Shown here: in pieces, positions 40,599-47,457 of the stretch
How the letters are laid out: each line of letters opens with the position of its first letter
Numbering within the stretch: position 1 is the first letter of the stretch
Source: an uncultured bacterium
GTDB taxonomy: Bacteria > Planctomycetota > Phycisphaerae > Phycisphaerales > SM1A02
NCBI GenBank assembly: GCA_903898755.1
Contig: CAIUGT010000066.1
Span: 1 to 47,457 of the forward strand
Direction: 5' to 3'
DNA length: 47,457 bases
The notes under the pieces: model-generated
What the model was told of the DNA's origin: nothing
The model's database searches: none
Seen by the model: the letters and a program-made list of their open reading frames with translations, nothing else
Position numbers and translations under genes: made by a program

Positions 40599-43139
40599 TT
40601 AAATATCCAAATTCTTCACTTCAAGCGCGTGCTTCTCAATGTAGTTGCGACGCTGCTCAACATCTTCGCCCATGAGAATGGAGAAAAGATTGTCGGCGTT
40701 GCTGGCCTGATCCCATGTCACCTTCAGCAGCGTGCGCCGCGCTGGATCCATGGTGGTGTCCCACAGTTGAATGGCTTCCATTTCGCCCAGTCCCTTGAAG
40801 CGTTTCACCTCAATGCCGCGGCGGCCAACTTCATGCAATTTCTGCAGGATTGAAGGGATATTTGCCACTTCAACCAATTCTGTTTCCTTGGACTTTTCGT
40901 TCTGCACAAGCCAGCCATAGCGCGTGGGCAATCGCTCGCCTGTCACGCCTTCTTCTTGCACAAGCGTCCAGTGGTTCATGTCCATGCCGGACTTTTCCAA
41001 TGACTCAAAGATCTTGTCGATCTCGCGGTTCTCATGCAGTGGTCGCAGCGTGGCCAACTTCGCCAAGTCCTCGCCTTCGGTGCTTGCGCCAACTTCGATC
41101 AACTTTAATTTTTGCGTGGCCAATTCCGCCATGGCGTCTGCCTCGCGATGGAACAACGCGTCGTGACCTCGCCACGCAAGAATGAAACTGGGCAAACGAT
41201 TCTTGCCTTCAGGATCTTTGGCACGCGATTCAAGCAGCCGCGCGAATTGCAGGCCGCGATATTGACTGACCAAACATAATTCTTCCAATCGAGTCAGTTC
41301 ACGAATGACTCGGCGCAACGCATCGCCATCAATGCGGCTGGTTTCCTTGCCCTTGGCGTCGCGAATAATCAGCGCCGCGTTGCTGCGCATGGCCAAACTC
41401 ACAAGCACTTCATTCATGCGGTGGTCGTTCAACACATATTCAATGCTCTTGCCGCGCGCCACTTGATACAGCGGCGGCTGCGCGATGTAAATTCTTCCAA
41501 GACGCACCAATTCTGGAATTTGCCTGAAGAAAAACGTGAGCAAAAGCGTGCGAATATGGCTTCCGTCCACATCGGCGTCCGTCATGATGATGATGCGTCC
41601 GTAGCGAATTTTAGACGCGTCAAAATCCTCGCGAATGCCGCATTGCAGCGCTTGAATCAGCGTGCGAATTTCTTCAAAGCCCAGCACCTTGTCCAAGCGC
41701 GCCTTCTCCACATTCAACAACTTGCCACGCAGCGGCAAAATAGCCTGCAACACATGGTCGCGGCCGCCCTTGGCGCTTCCACCGGCGGAGTCACCTTCCA
41801 CGATAAACAGTTCGGTGCGCTCCACATCATTGCTTGAACAATCGGACAACTTGTGCGGCATGCCGCCAGAATCAAGCGCGCCCTTGCGCTTGATTAAATC
41901 ACGCGCCTTGCGCGCCGCCTCGCGCGCCTCGGCCGCCAACTTCGCGCGGTTCACAATCACTTTCGCTTCGGCGGGATTTTCTTCAAGCCACGCGCCAAGT
42001 TGTTCTGTCACCGCGGCGCTGACAAAAGTTTCCACTTCTGGATTCAGCAGTTTTTCTTTTGTCTGATTGTTGAATGTTGGGTTGGCCAACTTCACGCTTA
42101 CCACGGCGGTCAAGCCTTCGCGCAAATCTTCGCCCGTTGGAATGAAATCTTTTTCTTTGAACAAGCCCATGCGCCGTCCATAATTATTAATGACGGTGGT
42201 CAGCGATTTGCGGAACGCCGTGACGTGCGTGCCGCCGTCGCGGTTCGGAATATTGTTGCCAAAAGCCAGCAAAATCTCGGGTATTCCGTCGGTGTATTGC
42301 AGCGCCAATTCGCAGCGCATTCCGGTTTCCGGGTCTTCGCGGCGCACCACCATCACCGAACTCATGGTGGTCTTTGTGGTGTTGATGAACTTCACGTATC
42401 CACCAATGCCGGTGTCATCGTGAAATACTTCGTCGCGTTGCTGACCTTGGGCGTCAACACGCTCGTCGATTAAACGAATGTGCACGCCAGGATTCAGGAA
42501 CGCCAATTCGCGCAAACGATGTTGCAAAAGTTCGTAGCGCAGTGTGGTGTCAGGAAAAATAGTTGGATCTGGTTTAAAAGAAATGCGTGTGCCCGTGCGG
42601 CCACCCGTGCGCTTCTCGACAACATGCAGCGGCTCTGCCAATTCGCCGCGCGCAAAAGTAATTTTATACAGCCCCGTCTCTTTGGAAACTTCAACTTCCG
42701 TCCACTCGCTCAGCGCATTCACGCACTTCACACCCACGCCATGCAAGCCGCCAGAAACTTTATACGCGCCGCTGTCAAACTTTCCGCCAGCGTGAACCTC
42801 CGTCAAAATCACTTCCACCGCGGGGCGGCCATTGATTGTGGGATTCTCATGCTTCATCGGGTCCACGGGCATGCCGCGGCCGTCATCGCCAACAGTGCAA
42901 CTGCCGTCCACACTGAGCAGCACCGTGACGTGGCTTGCGTAGCCTGCCATGGCTTCATCAATGGCGTTATCCACGCACTCGTAGACCAAATGATGCAGGC
43001 CTTCCAAGCCAGTTCCACCCACGTACATGCCGGGGCGCTTGCGAATGGCATCAAGGCCCTCAAGCACCTGAATGGAATCGGAGTTGTAGGAACCGTCAGA
43101 GGCGTCTGTTGTCGCTGGTGTCTTGTCTTGTTTGGTCAT
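40599..43139 (-). CDS. gyrB: DNA gyrase subunit B
   Basis: An 846-residue type II topoisomerase ATPase subunit. The GHKL ATPase has E-C-V-D-N-A-I-D-E-A, D-D-G-R-G-M-P-V and G-G-L-H-G-V-G-V-K-C-V-N. The Toprim domain has V-E-G-D-S-A-G-G-S-A-K and D-A-D-V-D-G-S-H-I-R. The tail has K-R-F-K-G-L-G-E-M. Between Toprim and this tail is an insert of roughly 170-200 residues, comparable to that in many Gram-negative GyrBs. The start is ATG at 43139 (M-T-K-Q-D-K-T); an earlier in-frame start at 43172 adds 11 unlikely residues. No dnaA, dnaN, recF or gyrA adjoins it. Confidence 0.97.
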   Translation of the reverse strand: MTKQDKTPATTDASDGSYNSDSIQVLEGLDAIRKRPGMYVGGTGLEGLHHLVYECVDNAIDEAMAGYASHVTVLLSVDGSCTVGDDGRGMPVDPMKHENPTINGRPAVEVILTEVHAGGKFDSGAYKVSGGLHGVGVKCVNALSEWTEVEVSKETGLYKITFARGELAEPLHVVEKRTGGRTGTRISFKPDPTIFPDTTLRYELLQHRLRELAFLNPGVHIRLIDERVDAQGQQRDEVFHDDTGIGGYVKFINTTKTTMSSVMVVRREDPETGMRCELALQYTDGIPEILLAFGNNIPNRDGGTHVTAFRKSLTTVINNYGRRMGLFKEKDFIPTGEDLREGLTAVVSVKLANPTFNNQTKEKLLNPEVETFVSAAVTEQLGAWLEENPAEAKVIVNRAKLAAEAREAARKARDLIKRKGALDSGGMPHKLSDCSSNDVERTELFIVEGDSAGGSAKGGRDHVLQAILPLRGKLLNVEKARLDKVLGFEEIRTLIQALQCGIREDFDASKIRYGRIIIMTDADVDGSHIRTLLLTFFFRQIPELVRLGRIYIAQPPLYQVARGKSIEYVLNDHRMNEVLVSLAMRSNAALIIRDAKGKETSRIDGDALRRVIRELTRLEELCLVSQYRGLQFARLLESRAKDPEGKNRLPSFILAWRGHDALFHREADAMAELATQKLKLIEVGASTEGEDLAKLATLRPLHENREIDKIFESLEKSGMDMNHWTLVQEEGVTGERLPTRYGWLVQNEKSKETELVEVANIPSILQKLHEVGRRGIEVKRFKGLGEMEAIQLWDTTMDPARRTLLKVTWDQASNADNLFSILMGEDVEQRRNYIEKHALEVKNLDI

Positions 43140-43480
43140 ACTTGGCACGATGAAAAAGGCTTTCATTTGCACATGAAGCGCGACATGTACGGTGCGAAAA
43201 ACTTCGCTCGCAACGTCGGCTTTTTTGTGATGTTTTATTCTACGCTAAACGTCACTTCAAGGTGAGAAAATTGGCGGTTTTTCTTGTTCTAGCGCGATGT
43301 TTTTAAATCAAAAAAACTTGACAAAAACTTGAGAAAATTTTGAAAAAATCGTCCTGTAAACAGGTTCTTTTTCGGCATCATTTTGCCTAAAATTTCCACT
43401 CCACTTCCACGAACGCAAGTTTGTTGCGTAAAGTCTGTTGCCTTTATTTACTTTCGACCGATTGAAAGCAGGCGATTCTT
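43140..43480. other. intergenic region between gyrB and the amidase gene
   Basis: 341 nt without a gene, holding divergent promoters for gyrB and the amidase. Visible items are a consensus-like TTGACA at 43318-43323 inside near-repeats of AAAAACTTGA, an A/T-rich run, and a small palindrome CCTGT-AA-ACAGG at 43353-43364. No good -10 pairs with the TTGACA. No DnaA boxes are seen, so it is not a recognisable origin. Confidence 0.4.
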
Positions 43481-44278
43481 ATGAGCGACCACGCCAACAA
43501 TTCCGCGCCCGCAAATTCCGCTCTTCACGAGCAAGAGTGCGCGCCTGAATCAGCGATTAAAAATCGCCGCGGCTTTCTGTCGCTGGCGTTGCTCTTTGCC
43601 GCGGGTTGCGTTTCCAACAACAAGTCCGCGCGAATGCCCGATCCCGTGTGGCCTGATCTGAAGGATTCCACGCCAACCACCACCAAGCCAAAGCCCGCAG
43701 TTGTCGCCGTGAAAACGCCTAAATCTAAAGATTTAGCCTTTGTCATTGATCGTGATAGTTGGTGTCCAAGTTCGGGTTGCCCATCTGTTCCACTGCTTAA
43801 TCCAATGCTTCCGGTGAAATACATCACTGTGCATCACGACGGAATGAGTCCGTTTCTTGCCAAAGATGAGCGCTCAAGCGCTGCACGTGTGGAACTCATT
43901 CGCACGGGTCATCGCGGCAAGGGTTGGGGCGACATTGGCTATCACTATGTGGTGGATCGTGGTGGCCGTGTATGGGAAGGTCGCGACATGAAATATCAGG
44001 GCGCCCATGTCAAAGAGTGCAACGAGGGCAATTTGGGCATTTGCTGCCTTGGCAATTTTGATGAGCAAAGTCCCAGCGATGAGCAAGTGGCGGCGCTTGA
44101 AAAACTTCTGAATGTAGTGATGAACAAATACGGGGTTTCTGTTTCACGCGTGAAGACCCATCAAGAATGGGCCACCGCGCACACTGCGTGTCCTGGTCGC
44201 AGTTTGCAGGCGGAAATGCGTCAAATGCGCATGAAGCGCCTTAGCCTGCGTGATGGTGACGCAGCGGCAATGGCTTAA
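43481..44278 (+). CDS. N-acetylmuramoyl-L-alanine amidase, Tat lipoprotein
   Basis: A 265-residue peptidoglycan amidase of the amidase_2/PGRP fold. R29-R30-G-F-L-S-L followed by a hydrophobic run and lipobox A-A-G-C43 suggests Tat export and lipid anchoring. The catalytic domain (about 100-250) has the zinc-binding Y-I-T-V-H-H-D, G-W-G-D-I-G-Y-H-Y-V, and T-H-Q-E-W-A-T-A-H-T-A-C-P-G, giving His, His and Cys ligands. It would cleave the bond between MurNAc and the stem peptide during cell-wall remodelling. The start is ATG at 43481, with a weak AGG ribosome site. Confidence 0.92.
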   Translation: MSDHANNSAPANSALHEQECAPESAIKNRRGFLSLALLFAAGCVSNNKSARMPDPVWPDLKDSTPTTTKPKPAVVAVKTPKSKDLAFVIDRDSWCPSSGCPSVPLLNPMLPVKYITVHHDGMSPFLAKDERSSAARVELIRTGHRGKGWGDIGYHYVVDRGGRVWEGRDMKYQGAHVKECNEGNLGICCLGNFDEQSPSDEQVAALEKLLNVVMNKYGVSVSRVKTHQEWATAHTACPGRSLQAEMRQMRMKRLSLRDGDAAAMA

Positions 44279-44405
44279 GTTTCTCCCGACGCGTCTCCTC
44301 CTGCGGTCTGCAAGCAGAATGCTTCAAATCATCTTGATTTTCGTTGAACAGGACGGACCACCACATTCCGTTGCTTTGGCAGTCCATTGAAGCCCTTTCC
44401 AAGCG

Positions 44406-44612
44406 CTAAGACGTAGGTTTTGGGGGTTCTTGCGGCGATTGCTGTTGAATCTGGCCAGCTGCCTGCCTATTCGCCTTGGCGCGGCGGTCATCGGCGGCCA
44501 ATTTCTCTTCAAATTTCGGATCGTTCTTTTCCTGCTTTTGCACCAGCGTCCACATTAAAAACGCAAAGGCGCCCATGCTGAGAAAGGTGAAAGCAATGGC
44601 GGTGACGGACAT
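44406..44612 (-). CDS. small single-pass membrane protein
   Basis: A 68-residue protein with one hydrophobic helix (about residues 4-25, including A-F-T-F-L-S-M-G-A-F-A-F-L-M) followed by a charged, Lys/Asp/Ala-rich helix and a Gln/Pro-rich end. The layout resembles small membrane subunits or assembly factors, but no family is recognised. The start is ATG at 44612; TTG at 44621 would add three residues. It lies alone between a plus-strand amidase and the PEP-CTERM-like gene. Coding status is supported only by the clean membrane-then-charged pattern. Confidence 0.55.
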   Translation of the reverse strand: MSVTAIAFTFLSMGAFAFLMWTLVQKQEKNDPKFEEKLAADDRRAKANRQAAGQIQQQSPQEPPKPTS

Positions 44613-44640
44613 GCGAAACAAGGTATCCGATAGCGCGCAC

Positions 44641-44677
44641 TAAAAACAACAACGCCGCCCATTGAAGGCGGCGTTGT
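44641..44677 (-). terminator. intrinsic terminator after the PEP-CTERM-like gene
   Basis: A perfect 11-bp stem (44649-44659 with 44667-44677) and 7-nt loop, followed on the minus strand by TGTTTTTA. It lies 31 nt after the stop codon of the minus-strand gene. Confidence 0.85.
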
Positions 44678-44707
44678 CATTAGGTCATATCAGTAAGCGA
44701 ATATTGT

Positions 44708-45439
44708 TTAGCGTCGACGACGGGCAACCAAGCCAGCCAAGCCGATCAAAGCCGCTGCACCAGGTGCAGGAATTGCATCAGCGTTGAATTGGAAGTTGTC
44801 CATACGGTTATTGCCGGATGCAGCCGTAGCACCCGTAAAGGTGACGCGCATGTAGGCACTTGCCGCATTATTCAAGCCACTCGCAAGTGTAAAGTTTGTA
44901 ACAGTAAATGAGGCTGCCAGTCCGCCTACGGTTGCTGCATTAAACCAATTGGTTCCATCAGTGCTGTAATCCCATTGCTGGGTTGTGAAACCTGTTGCGG
45001 TTCGTTGCACAGCGTAGGAAACAGTCAAATTTGACAAGCCAGACATGCTGAAGGCAAATACCATGGCTTTGCCGTTTGCTGCGTAAGTCGGAGGAGTTCC
45101 ACTAGCTAAACCACCAACAATCGCAAGCGCTGCTGGAGAAGTTGTTACGATTGACATTCCGCCTGTGGCGTTTAAGGCTGTTCCAGTGAATGCATTGATT
45201 TCGGTGTTGGTTGAACCAGTAACTGGCTCAAAGAAATTGCTTGAACCATTGGTTCCGTCCAGATACAAAGAGCCAGTTCCAAAGTTGGCTACAAACACTT
45301 TTGGAGTCGCGGGAGCTGCTGCAATAGCAGTTCCGCCATTTGTCGTTGTTTGAAAGTCCCACTGGGCAACCATGCCTGCAGAAACGGTTGACGCTAGCAC
45401 GCTGCATAAACCAGCTGCAAATAGACTTACTTTGATCAT
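44708..45439 (-). CDS. secreted protein with PEP-CTERM-like sorting tail
   Basis: A 243-residue exported protein. A signal peptide (cleavage near T-V-S-A-G, residues ~18-22) is followed by a Thr/Gly/Ala/Asn-rich beta-type domain with no catalytic motif. The last 20 residues are P-A-P-G-A-A-A, a hydrophobic helix (L-I-G-L-A-G-L-V) and R-R-R-R, the three-part PEP-CTERM-like signal used by exosortase systems. The mature protein is probably processed and attached to or released at the cell surface. The start is ATG at 45439, with AAGGA 6 nt upstream. No exosortase gene is in this window. Confidence 0.9.
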   Translation of the reverse strand: MIKVSLFAAGLCSVLASTVSAGMVAQWDFQTTTNGGTAIAAAPATPKVFVANFGTGSLYLDGTNGSSNFFEPVTGSTNTEINAFTGTALNATGGMSIVTTSPAALAIVGGLASGTPPTYAANGKAMVFAFSMSGLSNLTVSYAVQRTATGFTTQQWDYSTDGTNWFNAATVGGLAASFTVTNFTLASGLNNAASAYMRVTFTGATAASGNNRMDNFQFNADAIPAPGAAALIGLAGLVARRRR

Positions 45440-45838
45440 TGTGTAATCCTTGATATTCGTGAAAGGGAAAGGGAAAGGAACTTGAGCAGCGGTTTAAGGG
45501 CGCAACTCTGTTCTAACCTGCCCCAGGATTTGATTGAAGCAAATGAATTGTCCAAAAAATATTAGATTTTCAAATTTTACTTTTTGGGGCGCTGATTCAA
45601 TGCGCATAGAATTTGGTCGTGCGCTGCAAGTGGACACAATTAAATAACCGTCTTTGTGGTGGATCAAGACAACAAAATCGACACAATGTGCTCTTGATAA
45701 TGGCTTTATAGTTTTTTGCATTGGACCACTATTTTTGTTATCAGACTTTTATTGCGGTCTTGAACAGAGATCGGCATCGCCAAAGCGACGTGATTGAATT
45801 TTGTCACAATGTTCATCCTGCCTGAGCGCGATTGATCA
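45440..45838. other. intergenic region upstream of two divergent secreted-protein genes
   Basis: 399 nt with no gene I can support. Next to the PEP-CTERM-like gene is a (GAAAGG)3 run at 45461-45478, read as a pyrimidine tract in that gene's leader. The remainder is AT-rich and probably holds promoters for that gene and the polysaccharide deacetylase, but I cannot place a convincing -35/-10 pair. Confidence 0.4.
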
Positions 45839-46666
45839 ATGAAAACAGAGCACTCCACACAGCCTTGGTTTACGTTCTATGCCTCGGCGGCATTGTTTGC
45901 ATGTGTGCTGTCCATGTTGCTAGTCGCCACAGATCGCGCTCCAAAGACAAATCACCCTGACATGGCGGTGCCAATCTTGATGTACCACCATGTTGGCGAT
46001 TGGGGCGCGGCCAATGCGGATTGGGCGCCATATGTTGTAAAGCCCCAAGAATTTCAGCGGCAGTTGGACTGGCTGCTGGCGCATCAATTTCACACAATTA
46101 CATTTCAAGAATTGTTGGCGTATCAGTCCAGCAATGTGCGACCACCGGCGCACAGCGTCATTCTTTCTTTTGACGACGGATGGGCGGAGGATGTTGACAT
46201 TGCCAAAAAATTTCTCACGCCGCGTGGAATGCGCGGCGTGTTCTTTGTGTACACCGGCGCGGTGGCTGAGCAGGACAATGGCTCTGGCTATGTGTCATGG
46301 AATCAAGTGCGGCAATTGGAGGCGGCAGGGCATGAAGTGCAGTCGCACACGGTTTCGCACGCGCCTTTAAACACGTTGGCGCCTTCGCGGTTGGAATTTG
46401 AAATGATCAACAGCCGCGACACCATGCAGGCACACGTTGGACATTCGGTTGAAGTGCTTGCGTATCCATTTGGTCGGCATGATGAGCGTGTGATTCAAGC
46501 CACGCGTGACGCGGGATATAAGTTGGGAATTGCAGCAGACGACGAGATTGTCTCTGTTGAGCCGCGTAGTGAGTGGGGCAAATTTCAAGTGCGTCGTTTT
46601 AAAGTGGCGTATGGCGATGGCATAGATGTTTTCGCGGCGCGCATGGCGGAGCACGCTCAAAAATAA
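45839..46666 (+). CDS. polysaccharide deacetylase (NodB family, carbohydrate esterase 4)
   Basis: A 275-residue protein with an N-terminal membrane helix (about residues 12-30) that anchors it or acts as a signal. The NodB domain starts at V-P-I-L-M-Y-H-H-V; S-F-D-D-G near residue 110 supplies the metal-binding Asp, and S-H-T-V-S-H near 168 the two His ligands. A-Y-P-F-G-R-H is another conserved motif. It should remove N-acetyl groups from a surface polysaccharide, perhaps peptidoglycan or a PGA-like polymer. The start is ATG at 45839; no strong ribosome site is seen. Confidence 0.92.
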   Translation: MKTEHSTQPWFTFYASAALFACVLSMLLVATDRAPKTNHPDMAVPILMYHHVGDWGAANADWAPYVVKPQEFQRQLDWLLAHQFHTITFQELLAYQSSNVRPPAHSVILSFDDGWAEDVDIAKKFLTPRGMRGVFFVYTGAVAEQDNGSGYVSWNQVRQLEAAGHEVQSHTVSHAPLNTLAPSRLEFEMINSRDTMQAHVGHSVEVLAYPFGRHDERVIQATRDAGYKLGIAADDEIVSVEPRSEWGKFQVRRFKVAYGDGIDVFAARMAEHAQK

Positions 46667-46815
46667 GTCGTGGAAACTTTTGGGCCGGGGTGCGAATGAA
46701 TTGCGCCAATGCGCTGACGGACATTCATCAAAAATAAATTGCGGAAAAAAGGCAGCGAAAGTTTTTATCGTTGTGGATCCATTTATGTTGCGTCTTCTTG
46801 AAAGGAGGCCAATCA

Positions 46816-47457
46816 ATGGTCGCGATCAAAAATGTATGTGAAGGCACGGAGGCACAAATGCACAAGGACGCGCCGCAAGGCAAAGACGCACAGAAGCGTG
46901 CGCGCGCGAAAGACGCATGTGGGCGGGTCAAAGTTGAGAAAATTGGCAAGGCGGAAGTGCTTTGTGAATTGAATACAACGCCCGCGTTACAAGGTGAAAT
47001 TGAAAGCGGTGAAAGTGGCAAGGAAGCCAATCCCTCTTTGCGCCCGCGTCGGCGTGGATTGCGGGCGGAAGTTTCGCAACAGCGCGAGAAAGCCATCGAT
47101 CAATTGGTGGCCGATGCCGCGGAACGTGGTGATTGCGTTGATCGTTTTTACTGGATGTTGGTCTACGACTTGGAAATGGCGCCCATGACCAGCAACTTGA
47201 AGCAACTTACCGATCTGGGTTTGGCGGTGCCGCCGCCCGACGATCTTGATGAGCGCGAATTGCATGAGAAATTGTGGGAGGTGCTGGAATCGCTTGGCGA
47301 CTTGGGCGTCTTTCTGTTGCATACGGATGGGCTGAGCGACCGTGAATTATATAGCCGATTGTTTTACGAAATCTTGACGGAGCCCGTACGAGATTTGCCG
47401 CCAACAGAAGGCGTGAGTGAGTTCATTGATTTACGTGGCGGCGCTGAGCACGCGCGC
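46816..47457 (+). CDS. unknown protein (partial, 3' end outside window)
   Basis: At least 214 codons, open to the right edge. The start is ATG at 46816 with a near-perfect AAAGGAGG at 46801-46808. The first ~45 residues are Lys/Ala/Asp/Gly-rich and come from a repeat-like GGCAC/GACGC sequence. Around residues 75-95 is R-P-R-R-R-G-L-R, and the rest (about 95-214) is an acidic helical region with F-Y-W-M-L-V-Y-D-L-E-M and D-R-E-L-Y-S-R-L-F. No family or function is recognised and no membrane helix is seen. It may begin later than annotated if the basic leader is not translated. Confidence 0.68.
   Translation, partial: MVAIKNVCEGTEAQMHKDAPQGKDAQKRARAKDACGRVKVEKIGKAEVLCELNTTPALQGEIESGESGKEANPSLRPRRRGLRAEVSQQREKAIDQLVADAAERGDCVDRFYWMLVYDLEMAPMTSNLKQLTDLGLAVPPPDDLDERELHEKLWEVLESLGDLGVFLLHTDGLSDRELYSRLFYEILTEPVRDLPPTEGVSEFIDLRGGAEHAR

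Noticed and set aside
43262-43480. Replication origin near gyrB
   Set aside because: AT-rich, but no DnaA boxes and no dnaA or dnaN neighbour.
45494-45721. 75-codon minus-strand open frame in the gap before the deacetylase gene
   Set aside because: No ribosome site, domain or membrane pattern; composition like non-coding DNA.
46367-47096. Minus-strand open frames at the right end
   Set aside because: Antisense to the deacetylase and to the plus-strand gene that has a strong ribosome site.

Overview
The window reads as a chromosomal segment of a planctomycete, most likely class Phycisphaerae. This is an inference from gene content. The clues are a secreted protein ending in a Pro-Ala-Pro/hydrophobic/Arg PEP-CTERM-like sorting tail, a membrane protein with a Cys-x2-Cys-x-Tyr-Asp-Leu ... 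Cys-Pro-Glu-Cys N-terminus, a Tat-exported Gfo/Idh/MocA oxidoreductase, large FG-GAP secreted proteins, and two GroELs without Gly-Gly-Met tails. Spacing is tight, base composition looks even throughout, and I see no phage, transposon, CRISPR, rRNA or tRNA.

Layout. 1-2046: 5' part of a Bax-inhibitor-1/YccA membrane protein and a PIN-PhoH ATPase. 2098-3207: a cobalamin-binding protein with the CarH-type light-sensor signature but no MerR domain. 3305-11895 (minus): GH15 glucoamylase-like enzyme, then the fatty-acid operon, transcribed rpmF-plsX-fabH-fabD-lipoprotein-fabG-acpP-fabF. 12008-14880 (plus): rnhA, rpsL, rpsG and a ThiF/MoeB-type E1 enzyme; fusA and tuf are absent. 14933-19578: DinB-like protein, then glpK-glpD and a metallo-beta-lactamase-fold hydrolase. 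19564-28957: two paralogous secreted FG-GAP proteins, a Gly-rich EF-hand exported protein, a Tat Gfo/Idh/MocA protein, a lipoprotein and a tRNA-dihydrouridine synthase. 29103-38513: dienelactone hydrolase (plus), then a minus-strand protein-quality cluster, transcribed groEL2-groES-groEL1 // terminator // dnaJ-grpE-FmdB-like zinc ribbon-rnr. 38946-43139: zinc-ribbon membrane protein, queC and gyrB. 43481-47457: Tat-lipoprotein peptidoglycan amidase, small membrane protein, PEP-CTERM-like protein, polysaccharide deacetylase and the 5' part of an unknown gene cut by the window edge.

How the genes fit together. The fab block supplies precursor (PlsX), malonyl loading (FabD), initiation (FabH), elongation (FabF, FabG) and carrier (ACP), with ribosomal L32 at its head. 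GlpK and GlpD take glycerol to dihydroxyacetone phosphate. The chaperone block joins folding (GroEL/ES, DnaJ, GrpE) to RNA decay (RNase R).

Most interesting points: a CarH-like B12 photosensor lacking a DNA-binding domain; fabG, whose only plausible start is AUC; repeated TAnnnT boxes exactly 6 nt before start codons lacking a clear Shine-Dalgarno, which suggests leaderless mRNAs; a queC/membrane-gene pair sharing one -10 palindrome in a 27-bp spacer; and a possible pseudoknotted RNA near 24200-24270. No obviously new defence or mobile system is visible.
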